Source: VXPQ01 sp965248175 (lineage in GTDB: Bacteria; Bacteroidota; Rhodothermia; Rhodothermales; VXPQ01). Taken from it: a DNA stretch of 64,000 nt. Below, piece after piece: positions 24,227-32,651 of this stretch; within the stretch, counting starts at the first letter, position 1, and each line of letters opens with the position of its first letter. The stretch covers positions 2,356,001 through 2,420,000 of the forward strand of contig OZ252093.1 of the NCBI GenBank assembly GCA_965248175.1, given 5' to 3'. A program made the translations under genes and the position numbers. Below the pieces are notes generated by a model. It was not told the origin of the DNA, ran no database searches, and worked only from the letters and a program-made list of their open reading frames with translations.

Positions 24227-25231
24227 ATGACGTCAGAAAGCACGTTGCGCCGGCCTCTGGAGGAGGCGATTCGGCAACAACTCGATCGTACGATCAGCGA
24301 GACGAATTTCACGGAGGTGGGCGAGTTGTACCGGGGCAAGGTCCGCGATATCTACCGGCCTGCCACTTCTTCCGCGGACACGCTCTTCCTGGTCACGACC
24401 GACCGCATTTCGGCGTTCGATCACATTCTTCGTCAGCAGATTCCCTTCAAGGGGCAGGTGCTGAATCGGACCGCTGCTTTTTTCTTCGAACGAACAAAGG
24501 ATATTGCGCCCAATCACCTTGTAGCGGTTCCGGACCCGAACGTGACGGTGGCGGCGTCTTGTACGCCTGTTCCTGTCGAATTTGTGGTCCGGGGGTATCT
24601 TGCAGGGCATGCCTGGCGGGAATATCGCGCCGGGCGGCGCAGCGTTTCGGGCGTGGCGTTGCCGGACGGCCTGCAGGAAAGCAGTCGCCTTCCCAAGCCC
24701 GTGCTCACGCCCGCCACCAAAGCGGAAACGGGACACGATGAAGATATCTCCCGGGAGGAGATTGTGGCGCGCGACCTGCTGACGCACGAGGAATTCGACC
24801 AACTGGAAGGTACTGCGCTTGCCTTGTTTGCACGGGGCACGGACATGTCTGCGGCGCGGGGGTTGCTGCTCGTAGATACCAAGTACGAATTCGGCTGCGC
24901 TCCGGATGGCGCTTTCCTCCTTATAGACGAGGTGCATACCCCTGATTCGTCACGGTACTACTACGCGGATGGATATGAGGAGCGGCTTCGGTCGGGGTTA
25001 CCTCAAAAGCAGCTTTCCAAGGAATTCGTCCGGGAGTGGTTGATGGAGCAGGGTTTTCAGGGAGAACGAGGACAGCATCTCCCCGACCTGCCGGACGATT
25101 TTCGTATACAGGTAGCGGCTCGCTATATCGAGTTGTATGAGGCAGTCACCGGGCTGGTGTTCGAACCGGACACTCATCCCGATCCGGTCGAGCGCATACA
25201 CCAGGCAGTCACGTCGTATCTGGCGAACTGA
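24227..25231 (+). CDS. purC: Phosphoribosylaminoimidazole-succinocarboxamide synthase
   Basis: PurC ligates aspartate to CAIR with ATP to give SAICAR in purine synthesis. Starting at ATG 24227 (MTSESTLRRPLEEAIR) the 334-residue protein has ELYRGKVRDIY, the signature TDRISAFDHI, KGQVLNRTAAFFF, EFVVRGYLAGHAWREY and LLLVDTKYEFG with LIDEVHTPDSSRY. The length is that of the longer, single-domain bacterial/yeast type. It follows the LacI gene by 43 bp on the same strand, and its 3' end overlaps the convergent moaE by 23 bp. Intact. Confidence 0.95.
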   Translation: MTSESTLRRPLEEAIRQQLDRTISETNFTEVGELYRGKVRDIYRPATSSADTLFLVTTDRISAFDHILRQQIPFKGQVLNRTAAFFFERTKDIAPNHLVAVPDPNVTVAASCTPVPVEFVVRGYLAGHAWREYRAGRRSVSGVALPDGLQESSRLPKPVLTPATKAETGHDEDISREEIVARDLLTHEEFDQLEGTALALFARGTDMSAARGLLLVDTKYEFGCAPDGAFLLIDEVHTPDSSRYYYADGYEERLRSGLPQKQLSKEFVREWLMEQGFQGERGQHLPDLPDDFRIQVAARYIELYEAVTGLVFEPDTHPDPVERIHQAVTSYLAN

Positions 25232-25715
25232 GGTCTTGGGGTGCGGAATCCCCTTCGATCCACCTGGAGTTACCGTCGACGAAGTGTTCCTTTTTCCAGA
25301 TCGGCACTCGGGTTTTCAGCATGTCGATCAGATACCGGCATGCCGCGAAGGCATCCGCACGGTGGGGTGCAGCAACTCCCGCAATGACGCTTATTTCCCG
25401 TAGCGGCACTTCGCCAATGCGATGAAGCAAGCAGGCGCGGCGAACAGGCCAGCGGGCAAACGCTTCCTCCACAAGCCTGTGCATTTCCTTGAGCGCCATG
25501 GGGTTATAGCATTCGTATTCAAGGAGTACCGTTTCTCGTCGCCCTGTTTCTCTGTCGGTTACTTTTTCTTCGACCTCGGTCCACCGGCGTGTCGTTCCGA
25601 GAAAGATATCTATCCCGCCGGCCTCCTCGACCCGGAGAAATTCCGAAACCTCTTCAAGAGAGAGGAGCGTTTCCTGGATGTTTATCCAGGCCGAATCGTT
25701 CGATATCCCGGTCAT
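25209..25715 (-). CDS. moaE: Molybdopterin synthase catalytic (large) subunit
   Basis: MoaE combines with thiocarboxylated MoaD to insert the dithiolene sulfurs into precursor Z. From ATG 25715 it has 168 residues with FLGTTRRW, LEYECYNPMALKEMHRLVEEA, HRIGEVPLREISVIAGVAAPHR and the active-site region KTRVPIWKKEHF. The start is set by GGAGGATGAGATG, where the ribosome site lies inside the end of moaD and the two genes are separated by a single base. A longer frame into moaD is an artefact. The C-terminal extension (NSRWIEGDSAPQDLSSPDTT) overlaps purC on the other strand. Confidence 0.95.
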   Translation of the reverse strand: MTGISNDSAWINIQETLLSLEEVSEFLRVEEAGGIDIFLGTTRRWTEVEEKVTDRETGRRETVLLEYECYNPMALKEMHRLVEEAFARWPVRRACLLHRIGEVPLREISVIAGVAAPHRADAFAACRYLIDMLKTRVPIWKKEHFVDGNSRWIEGDSAPQDLSSPDTT

Positions 25716-25716
25716 C

Positions 25717-25986
25717 TCATCCTCCGCTGACGGGCGTAATGAGGGCCACTTCGTCCCCTGCCCGCACAATATGTTCTCTTGGTACGTACTCTCGATTGAC
25801 TGCAATGCGTACGAGCGGAAGCATAGGGCGAATGGGAGGATACGTTGCAGCCAGTCTTTCGAGAAGCACGCCGGCGGGTACGGTTTCTCCGGGGTCGAGG
25901 TGCAAGGTTGTCGAATCGATCCCCGCCTGTTCACGGATCACACTGAAAAGCAGTACCTGTACGCTCTGTAGTTTTTTGTCACACAT
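25717..25986 (-). CDS. moaD: Molybdopterin synthase sulfur-carrier subunit
   Basis: An 89-residue ubiquitin-fold protein ending in the diagnostic Gly-Gly (ITPVSGG), the site of adenylation and thiocarboxylation. VQVLLFSVIREQAG opens the fold, and NREYVPREHIVRAGDEVALI precedes the tail. It is immediately upstream of moaE, with which it forms the heterotetrameric synthase. Other Moa genes are not in the window. Confidence 0.93.
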   Translation of the reverse strand: MCDKKLQSVQVLLFSVIREQAGIDSTTLHLDPGETVPAGVLLERLAATYPPIRPMLPLVRIAVNREYVPREHIVRAGDEVALITPVSGG

Positions 25987-26006
25987 GTTTTGTCATGTAT
26001 GGGCGC

Positions 26007-27263
26007 TCAACGGAATCTGATGGCGCGAATCGCTTCGATGCCGGCGGCTACACGGGCAGGTACATATGCCGCCAGAACACACAGCGCCATCGCAAGGGCG
26101 CCGGTGAGCAGGAAGTCAAAAGCATGTAATTCGACTGGTGCCGTGGCAAGGTAGTACGCCTCTTCCGGCAATGAAATGAGGCCGTATTTGTCCTGCAAAA
26201 GCACCAGCGCAAAGGCAAGGGTTTCTCCAAGCGCCACCCCCACGCCGCCGATCAGCAAGCCGGACCATATGAATTGTTTTCGGATCGACCGCATCGAGGC
26301 GCCCATACTTTTCAGGATACCGATCTCCCGTGTTTTTTCGAGAATGGTCATCAGGAGCGTGCCAATGATGTTGAATGCAGCGACCATGACGATAATACTG
26401 ATCACGACGGGGATAATACTTTTCTGCAGATTGATCCAGGCGAACAGCCCGCCATATACGTCATATATGCTCCGCGCCATGAGTGGAAATCCCAGCCGGT
26501 CTTCTATCACCTGTGCTGCCTCCCGCGCCGTGCCTACCTCTGAAAGCGTCACGTCGAATCGGGTCGCCTGGTCCGGGCCATAGGCAAGAAGTTCACGTGC
26601 CGCGGAAAGTGACGTGAAGACATACAGCGCATCGAAATTGGCAAGGGACGTTTCATAGATGCCGGCAATGCGGAATGTCTTTGCGCGAGGCGCTGTCAGA
26701 CCCGCTATGGAAAGCGTTTGCCCTGCGGAGGCCGAGCGCATGGAAAAGGAGGTGACGATTTGCCCTGACTGCACCTGGAGCAGATCGGCCAGTTCCTTTC
26801 CGATGACAAGGCCGGCATGCCCGCTGGTGTCAGGTTGCGTATCGAAAGAGCCGTCCACGATCTGTTCCAGGAAATATGCGGGCGGCTGTTCCAGGCCCCG
26901 TATCGCCACGCCCTCTATATGCTCCCGGGACCGCCGGAGCAAGGCAAATTCCTGCACCACGATCGCCGCATCGACGACACCTGCTGTGGAAGCAAGCGTA
27001 TCCCGGATAGAGGCAGCCTCGTCAATGGGGACATCCCGAAAGGTTTCCACTTGTACATGCGCCCCGAATCCGGTGATTTTTGCTTCGATTTCGCTACCGA
27101 ACCCTCTTACGACCGAAAGCGCCAGGAGCAAGGCTGCGGTTCCCAGGGCGACGCCTGCTGTAGCTATCCAGGCAATGAACCATACAAAGCGGCTCCCCTC
27201 CTCTTGCCCGCGGACAGACCGGAGATAGCGCATCGCCATGAAGCGTTCGAAGCGGGAAGACAT
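26007..27263 (-). CDS. LolC/LolE-type ABC transporter permease (FtsX-like)
   Basis: From ATG 27263 (MSSRFERFMAMRYLRS) the 418-residue protein has the four-span MacB/FtsX layout: a first span (FVWFIAWIATAGVALGTAALLLALSVV, about 27-53) and a large periplasmic domain (about 60-285). Three C-terminal spans include IIPVVISIIVMVAAFNIIGTLL and LLTGALAMALCVLAAYVPA. The cytoplasmic coupling region TREIGILKSMGASMRSI is characteristic. In the Lol system such permeases release lipoproteins from the inner membrane; in Bacteroidota the same family includes less defined transporters. The cognate LolD ATPase is not adjacent. The longer frame from 27323 has no family support. Confidence 0.88.
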   Translation of the reverse strand: MSSRFERFMAMRYLRSVRGQEEGSRFVWFIAWIATAGVALGTAALLLALSVVRGFGSEIEAKITGFGAHVQVETFRDVPIDEAASIRDTLASTAGVVDAAIVVQEFALLRRSREHIEGVAIRGLEQPPAYFLEQIVDGSFDTQPDTSGHAGLVIGKELADLLQVQSGQIVTSFSMRSASAGQTLSIAGLTAPRAKTFRIAGIYETSLANFDALYVFTSLSAARELLAYGPDQATRFDVTLSEVGTAREAAQVIEDRLGFPLMARSIYDVYGGLFAWINLQKSIIPVVISIIVMVAAFNIIGTLLMTILEKTREIGILKSMGASMRSIRKQFIWSGLLIGGVGVALGETLAFALVLLQDKYGLISLPEEAYYLATAPVELHAFDFLLTGALAMALCVLAAYVPARVAAGIEAIRAIRFR

Positions 27264-27448
27264 GGGCGTGTGGTACGGTGCGGCGACATGCTGAAGGGGT
27301 TTTTGATACCCACGGGGGTACACGCCGGTTCTCGAATCGGGGGCACGCCGTTTTTGCGTCCGGAGTCAAAACCTCCGGGCAATCTGCGGGTATGCTACTC
27401 GTACAAATAGTATCTGTGTCGCACTTGCGTCATCCTGGAGGGCCTATC

Positions 27449-29089
27449 ATGAATCACGTGAATTCTTCCGATCCCTTGTCGGAGATTCCATTACCGAAAA
27501 ACGAGCCCGTGCTCGATTATGCGCCCGGTTCGATGGCGCGCAGCCGCCTTCGAAAGAAACTGGAGGCTCTCCGCAGTGAAACGGTCGAAATACCGGCCCT
27601 CATCGGCGGGCGCGAGGTGCGCACGGGAAAAACCGTGGAGATCAGGGCCCCCCACGACCATGGGCATGTTCTTGGCGTGGCGCATCTTTGCGGCCCCGAA
27701 GAAACGACGGAGGCCATACGCTGTGCGCTGGAAGCCCGGGAGGACTGGATGCGCGTGCCGTGGTCGGATCGTCTCGGGGTTTTCAGGAAGGCGGCCGATC
27801 TGCTTTCCGGCCCCTGGCGGGATACGTTGAACGTTGCCACGATGCTGGGCCAGAGCAAGAATGTTTTTCAGGCGGAAATCGATGCGGCCTGCGAAACGAT
27901 CGATTTCTGGCGGTTCAATGCGGCCTATGCGGAGCGGATCATAGCAGATCAACCCCTGTCTGTAGAAGGGATCCTCAATCGCATGGAGTACCGGGCGCTT
28001 GAGGGATTTGTGAGCGCCATAACCCCCTTCAACTTTACCGCGATCCAGGCCAACTTGCCCACGGCCCCTGTGCTGATGGGCAACGTGGCGCTATGGAAAC
28101 CGGCCACAACCGCCCTCCTGTCCGCCTGGTACACCTATCAACTTCTCGAAGAGGCGGGTTTACCGCCGGGCGTGATCAATATGCTTCCTGGTCACGGTCC
28201 GGAGGTAGGCGCCCCGATACTGGCCTCGGAGCATCTTGCAGGTCTGCATTTTACCGGTTCCACGGATACGTTTCAGTACATGTGGCGCACGATCGGGACG
28301 AATATCGACAGATACCGATCCTATCCGCGTATCGTCGGGGAAACCGGAGGCAAGGATTTTATTCTGGTGCATCCTTCGGCCCAGGCAGTCGAGGTGGCCA
28401 CCGCGATTGTGCGGGGCGGCTTCGAATACCAGGGCCAGAAGTGTTCGGCGGCTTCGCGCGTGTACCTGCCGGCCTCGCTTTGGCCGGCCATAGAGCAGGA
28501 GTTGACGCAACAACTCGATGATGTGAAAATGGGACCGGTCGAGGATTTTGCAAACTTCGTCAATGCGGTGATCGATCGTCCTTCTTTCGACCGGATCACC
28601 GGGTATATCGACCGGGCGCACGCCGACCCGGATGTAGACATCGTACATGGGGGGACGTATTCCGACGAGGTAGGTTATTTTATTGCTCCTTCTGTGCTTA
28701 GGGTTCGCAACCCAATGCACGAAACAATGCGGGAAGAGATCTTCGGGCCGGTCGTCCCGGTGTTTGTGTATGAGGATGCCCGTTATGAAGATATGCTTGA
28801 CGTATTGGACGAAACCTCACCGTATGCTTTGACCGGGGCCATTTTCGCCACCGACCGGAATGCGATCCGGGAAACATGTGATCGACTGATCGATAACGCC
28901 GGTAACTTCTATATTAACGACAAGCCCACGGGGGCCGTCGTCGGCCAGCAGCCCTTCGGGGGGGCGCGCAAGTCGGGCACAAACGATAAGGCAGGTTCGC
29001 AGTTGAACCTGACGCGCTGGATTTCTCCACGGGTTGTCAAAGAGAACCTTGCCCCTGCACGGCACTTTGCATATCCCTTTATGGATTAA
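27449..29089 (+). CDS. pruA: L-glutamate gamma-semialdehyde (1-pyrroline-5-carboxylate) dehydrogenase
   Basis: This aldehyde dehydrogenase oxidises glutamate semialdehyde to glutamate with NAD in proline catabolism. The ATG at 27449 follows GGAGG by eight bases; the open frame further upstream is antisense to the permease. Landmarks are AITPFNFTAIQANLPTAPVL, the catalytic Glu in RIVGETGGKDF, the catalytic Cys in FEYQGQKCSAASRVY and the C-terminal GAVVGQQPFGGARKSGTNDK. At 546 residues it is the stand-alone P5CDH type, not the PutA fusion. No proline dehydrogenase gene is nearby. The proBA biosynthetic genes lie 9 kb away, running the pathway in the opposite direction. Confidence 0.95.
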   Translation: MNHVNSSDPLSEIPLPKNEPVLDYAPGSMARSRLRKKLEALRSETVEIPALIGGREVRTGKTVEIRAPHDHGHVLGVAHLCGPEETTEAIRCALEAREDWMRVPWSDRLGVFRKAADLLSGPWRDTLNVATMLGQSKNVFQAEIDAACETIDFWRFNAAYAERIIADQPLSVEGILNRMEYRALEGFVSAITPFNFTAIQANLPTAPVLMGNVALWKPATTALLSAWYTYQLLEEAGLPPGVINMLPGHGPEVGAPILASEHLAGLHFTGSTDTFQYMWRTIGTNIDRYRSYPRIVGETGGKDFILVHPSAQAVEVATAIVRGGFEYQGQKCSAASRVYLPASLWPAIEQELTQQLDDVKMGPVEDFANFVNAVIDRPSFDRITGYIDRAHADPDVDIVHGGTYSDEVGYFIAPSVLRVRNPMHETMREEIFGPVVPVFVYEDARYEDMLDVLDETSPYALTGAIFATDRNAIRETCDRLIDNAGNFYINDKPTGAVVGQQPFGGARKSGTNDKAGSQLNLTRWISPRVVKENLAPARHFAYPFMD

Positions 29090-29202
29090 GAAAAAAAATA
29101 GTGTTATCCAACGAGTTGGCGTGTCCCGCGATACGCTCCCGGATACGGCGCAATGATCATGACAGCGCTTAGTTCGTAGTTGATAAACCAATCCTGCATT
29201 TC

Positions 29203-30234
29203 ATGTCGTCTCCTGTATGTGTTGTTCAGTACGGTGTTGGCCCGATCGGGTTGGCCTGCATCCGTACGATTCTTGCCAAAAAGGAAACGGGTCAGCTTGC
29301 CCTCGCAGGAGCTGTGGATATAGCCCCGGAGAAAGCGGGCCGGGACGTGGCGGAGTTGCTGGGGGGCGGCCTCTCTCCTACCGGGATAGTAGTGCGCGAG
29401 GATCTTGCCGCTGTACTTGCAGAGACCGCTCCCGATGTGGTGTTGCATACCACTTCTTCTTTTCTGGATCGTGTACATGGCCAGATTGAGGAATGCATTC
29501 GGTGCGGTGTTCCTGTGGTTTCCTCCACCGAGGAGCTTGCCTTTTCGTACGATCGACACCCTGAACTAAGTGCCGCCATCCACGAAGAAGCGGTGAAACA
29601 CGGCGTGGCCGTTGTGGGCACGGGGGTAAACCCCGGCTATGCCATGGATACCCTGGCGCTCATGGCGACCGGCGTATGCTGCGACGTTTCGGAGGTGCAT
29701 GCCGTGCGCGTGGTGGATGCGGGAAAGCGCCGGATGCCTCTCCAGCTCAAGGTGGGGGCCGGTCTTTCGACCAAGGCATTCGAGGAGAAAAAGGCGACAG
29801 GTGTATTCGGACATATCGGTCTGAGGGAATCGCTGTTTTTTGTGGCGAAGGGCCTCGGTTGGCCGCTTGACCGGGTGGACGAGCAACTGCACCCTGTGCT
29901 GGCGGACGCGGAAATATCAACCCCGTTTCTGACCGTGGCATCGGGCAACGTGGCCGGTATCCATCATTCCATCACGGGCTATGTGGGCGGGAAACCCTTG
30001 CTTTCTCTTGACCTGAAGATGTTTATGGGAGCCAAAGAGCCCCACGATGCCGTGCGTGTGGTGGGCGACCCACCGATTGATCTCGTGGTTCGCGGCGGTA
30101 TCTTTGGGGATACGGCCACGGTTGCTGCACTGGTTAATGCGATACCGCTTGTGCTGCATGCCTCGCCGGGCCTCAAAACCATGATGGATCTGCCCGTCCC
30201 GCGTGCCTTTGCCTGCAATCCGAACACGGTCTAA
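29203..30234 (+). CDS. DapB-like NAD(P)-dependent dehydrogenase (2,4-diaminopentanoate dehydrogenase-like)
   Basis: The 343-residue protein has an N-terminal Rossmann fold with VVQYGVGPIGLACIRTIL (GxGxxG at about 11-16) and VVLHTTSSFLDRV, followed by a DapB-type catalytic domain (VGTGVNPGYAMDTL, SITGYVGGKPLLSLDL). This matches the dihydrodipicolinate-reductase-like group that includes Ord (2,4-diaminopentanoate dehydrogenase) rather than true DapB, which is shorter. Substrate is uncertain; an amino-acid catabolic role would fit the neighbouring pruA. The gene precedes thiE by about 50 bp on the same strand. ATG 29203 is the first good start. Confidence 0.8.
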   Translation: MSSPVCVVQYGVGPIGLACIRTILAKKETGQLALAGAVDIAPEKAGRDVAELLGGGLSPTGIVVREDLAAVLAETAPDVVLHTTSSFLDRVHGQIEECIRCGVPVVSSTEELAFSYDRHPELSAAIHEEAVKHGVAVVGTGVNPGYAMDTLALMATGVCCDVSEVHAVRVVDAGKRRMPLQLKVGAGLSTKAFEEKKATGVFGHIGLRESLFFVAKGLGWPLDRVDEQLHPVLADAEISTPFLTVASGNVAGIHHSITGYVGGKPLLSLDLKMFMGAKEPHDAVRVVGDPPIDLVVRGGIFGDTATVAALVNAIPLVLHASPGLKTMMDLPVPRAFACNPNTV

Positions 30235-30285
30235 CCATTCGGGAACGCATGACTTGTCCTGTCATGCGAACTATGCTGTTGCCTC

Positions 30286-30930
30286 ATGAACAAGCGGATC
30301 GGAAGATTTCATGTTCTGACGGACCTTCGCTTCCAGCAGCGGTTCAGTCACGCGGAGCTTGCCCGCCTCGCCATGGAGGGGGGCGCCGATACGATCCAGT
30401 TCAGACAAAAATCGGGATCTGTGCGAGACATGCTCGCGGAGGCAAACCACGTAGCAGCCGTTTGCCGGGAGCGGGGTGTGCCGTTTCTTGTCAACGACCG
30501 CCTCGACGTCGCATTGGCTTGCAGGGCTGATGGAATACATCTTGGGCAGCAGGATTTTCCTATCCGGGAAGCCCGGCGCATCATGGGCCCGGGAGCGATT
30601 ATAGGAGGTACGGCAACTACCGTCGAAGAGGCCCTGGCGATGCAGGAAGCAGGGGCCGATTATGTAGGATTTGGTCCTGTGTTTTCTACAACCAGCAAGG
30701 ATAATCCTTCTTCGGTGAAGGGAGTGGCAAATCTGGCGCAGGTCTGTGCGGCGGTGCGTGTTCCCGTCATTGCTATCGCAGGTATTTCCGTGGAGCGTGT
30801 CGAACCCGTGGTGAGAGCAGGGGCACACGGCGTTGCTGTCATGACAGCAGTGACGACGGTGAAGAACCCTGCCCGGGTCGCCCGTGCGTTCCGCGAGGTG
30901 CTGGATGAGGTGACTGCGGTGTCTCCATAG
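30286..30930 (+). CDS. thiE: Thiamine-phosphate synthase
   Basis: ThiE joins HMP-pyrophosphate and the thiazole phosphate into thiamine phosphate. The 214-residue TIM barrel shows IQFRQKSGSVRDML (pyrophosphate region), VPFLVNDRLDVALACRADGIHLGQQD, YVGFGPVFSTTSKDN and VPVIAIAGISVERV, all in normal order. It is a single gene here, without the other thi genes. It converges with hemD, leaving 24 bp between the two stops. Confidence 0.95.
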   Translation: MNKRIGRFHVLTDLRFQQRFSHAELARLAMEGGADTIQFRQKSGSVRDMLAEANHVAAVCRERGVPFLVNDRLDVALACRADGIHLGQQDFPIREARRIMGPGAIIGGTATTVEEALAMQEAGADYVGFGPVFSTTSKDNPSSVKGVANLAQVCAAVRVPVIAIAGISVERVEPVVRAGAHGVAVMTAVTTVKNPARVARAFREVLDEVTAVSP

Positions 30931-30954
30931 GGGATACCCCCCACGGACGGACAA

Positions 30955-31707
30955 CTAATGCGCCCCTTGAAGGGCTAACGCGAGTGCTTCGGGGGAGGGT
31001 TCGTAGGCTGTGGCGTGTACCCGGAAGCCATGGGTGCGTACCGCCTCTGCCGTGACGGATCCAATGGCGGCGATGGATATATTTTCCAGAGATACCTCTG
31101 GAGACTGGAGAATTGCTTCCAGGCCGGAGGGGCTGAAAAACACAACCCAGTCCGGCTTTTTATTGCCGGGCCATGCGTGCAGCGTGCGTAAACGGGTTCG
31201 ATAGGCGATGATTTCTTCTGTGCGGATGCCGGCCTCACGCAAGAGGGAGGGCAACACATCTCGTCGTCGGTCCCCACACAGAAAAAGTAATGCGCCCCCT
31301 GTGTGCCGCTTCAGGATATATGCTGCAAGCTGTTCTGCCGAGCCCGTGCTCTCCCCTTCCGGTTCGTAACCGAGGGAACGTATGGCGGCGGCGGTGCGCG
31401 GTCCTACCGTAAACAGGACCTTATCCTCCCAGCCCGTCTTGCTGATTCCGGTTCCGGGAAACGCTCTGCCGAAAGCTTCTACCGCCCGCGGACTGGTGAA
31501 AATCAGGCCCGCATACCGGTCCGGATGTTTTAAGAGGTTATATAGCACCTCCTGCCCCGAGTACTCGAACGTGAGCACCGGCAGCGTTTGCGTATCGAAG
31601 CCCGCGGCATTGAGCGCCTTTTCCCAGAGACAGGATTCCGCCTGGCGGGGTGTATCTTCGGAGGATTCGTCTCCGGAACGCAGCAAGAGAACGGCGTTTC
31701 TCATCAC
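30955..31707 (-). CDS. hemD: Uroporphyrinogen-III synthase
   Basis: HemD cyclises hydroxymethylbilane with inversion of ring D. Sequence conservation in this family is low; support comes from length (250 residues), the two-lobed pattern and position as the last gene of hemA-hemC-hemD. Recognisable pieces are YAGLIFTSPRAVEAFGRAF, VGPRTAAAIRSLGYEP, DWVVFFSPSGLEAIL and AAIGSVTAEAVRTHGFRV. The ATG overlaps the hemC stop by 4 bp (ATGA), indicating translational coupling. Confidence 0.92.
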   Translation of the reverse strand: MMRNAVLLLRSGDESSEDTPRQAESCLWEKALNAAGFDTQTLPVLTFEYSGQEVLYNLLKHPDRYAGLIFTSPRAVEAFGRAFPGTGISKTGWEDKVLFTVGPRTAAAIRSLGYEPEGESTGSAEQLAAYILKRHTGGALLFLCGDRRRDVLPSLLREAGIRTEEIIAYRTRLRTLHAWPGNKKPDWVVFFSPSGLEAILQSPEVSLENISIAAIGSVTAEAVRTHGFRVHATAYEPSPEALALALQGAH

Positions 31708-32651
31708 GCATGCGGATTGCGTAGTCCCTTCAGGATGCGCCTTCCCCCCTGTTCCAGCAGTTCGTTTGCGAGTTCGGCGCCGATTGTTTCGCCTTCGGAG
31801 ACGGGCCCCGTCCGTTGCGCACGGCAGATTTGTCTACCGTCCAGTGACGCCACGCACCCTTCGAGGATAAGCTGGCCGCCATGCACGCGCCCCCACGCCC
31901 CAACGGGGATGGAGCACCCTCCTCGCAGGGTGTGAAGGAAGGCCCTTTCTGCAAGTACTTCCCACGAAGTGCGCACGTCGTGCACGGTTTCCCGGAGCAG
32001 TGCTCGGATACCTTCGTTCCGGTCCGTGCAAACGATAGCCAATGCACCCTGTCCCACCGCGGGAAGCATGATGTCCGGGGAGATACGCTCCGTGATGTGC
32101 TCCTGCATGCCAAGCCGTTTCAGACCGGCCGCTGCCAGTACGAGACCGGCCCACGTACCTTCCGCTAATTTGCGAAGGCGCGTGCCGACGTTGCCACGGA
32201 CCGGCTCCATGCGTAAATCGGGACGCCAGGCCAGCAATTGCGCCTGTCTCCGGGGGGAGGATGTCGCCAGTACGGCTCCTTCAGGAAGGTCTGCGAGTCC
32301 CCCGGAATACCCCGGGCGGCCAACGAACACATCCGCCGGATCTTCCCGCTTGCTTACCGCACCGATGACCAGGCCGGAAGGTGTCTGCGTGGGCCAGTCT
32401 TTCAGTGAGTGAACGGCAAGGTCAATGGAGCCGTCCAGCAGGGCTTGATCCAGTTCCTTCGTGAATAGCGCCTGACTGTTTATGTTTGCAAGCGGTATGT
32501 CGAGGATACGGTCGCCCGTCGTTTTGATCTCGCGTAGTTCAACGGGATGTCCTTGCGCCCTAAGTTTGTCCTGGACAATGGTTGCCTGCCGCCACGCAAG
32601 GGGGCTTGCCCTTGTTCCAAGCACCAATGGAGGCAGCTTGCTACGACTCAT
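31704..32651 (-). CDS. hemC: Hydroxymethylbilane synthase (porphobilinogen deaminase)
   Basis: HemC polymerises four porphobilinogens on its dipyrromethane cofactor. The ATG at 32651 (MSRSKLPPLVLGTRASPLAW) overlaps the hemA stop by 11 bp; the longer frame from 32714 lies inside hemA. Key parts are IKTTGDRILD, the loop FTKELDQALLDGSIDLAVHSLKDWPT, TSSPRRQAQLL, RGNVGTRLRKL and the cofactor-bearing Cys in LRGGCSIPVGAW. Length (about 315 residues) is normal. Confidence 0.95.
   Translation of the reverse strand: MSRSKLPPLVLGTRASPLAWRQATIVQDKLRAQGHPVELREIKTTGDRILDIPLANINSQALFTKELDQALLDGSIDLAVHSLKDWPTQTPSGLVIGAVSKREDPADVFVGRPGYSGGLADLPEGAVLATSSPRRQAQLLAWRPDLRMEPVRGNVGTRLRKLAEGTWAGLVLAAAGLKRLGMQEHITERISPDIMLPAVGQGALAIVCTDRNEGIRALLRETVHDVRTSWEVLAERAFLHTLRGGCSIPVGAWGRVHGGQLILEGCVASLDGRQICRAQRTGPVSEGETIGAELANELLEQGGRRILKGLRNPHA

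Noticed and set aside
29107..29202. Short minus-strand peptide (about 31 codons, MQDWFINYELSAVMIIAPYPG) with AGGAGA upstream
   Set aside because: It overlaps the start region of the plus-strand dehydrogenase gene, is not recognisable, and could easily occur by chance.
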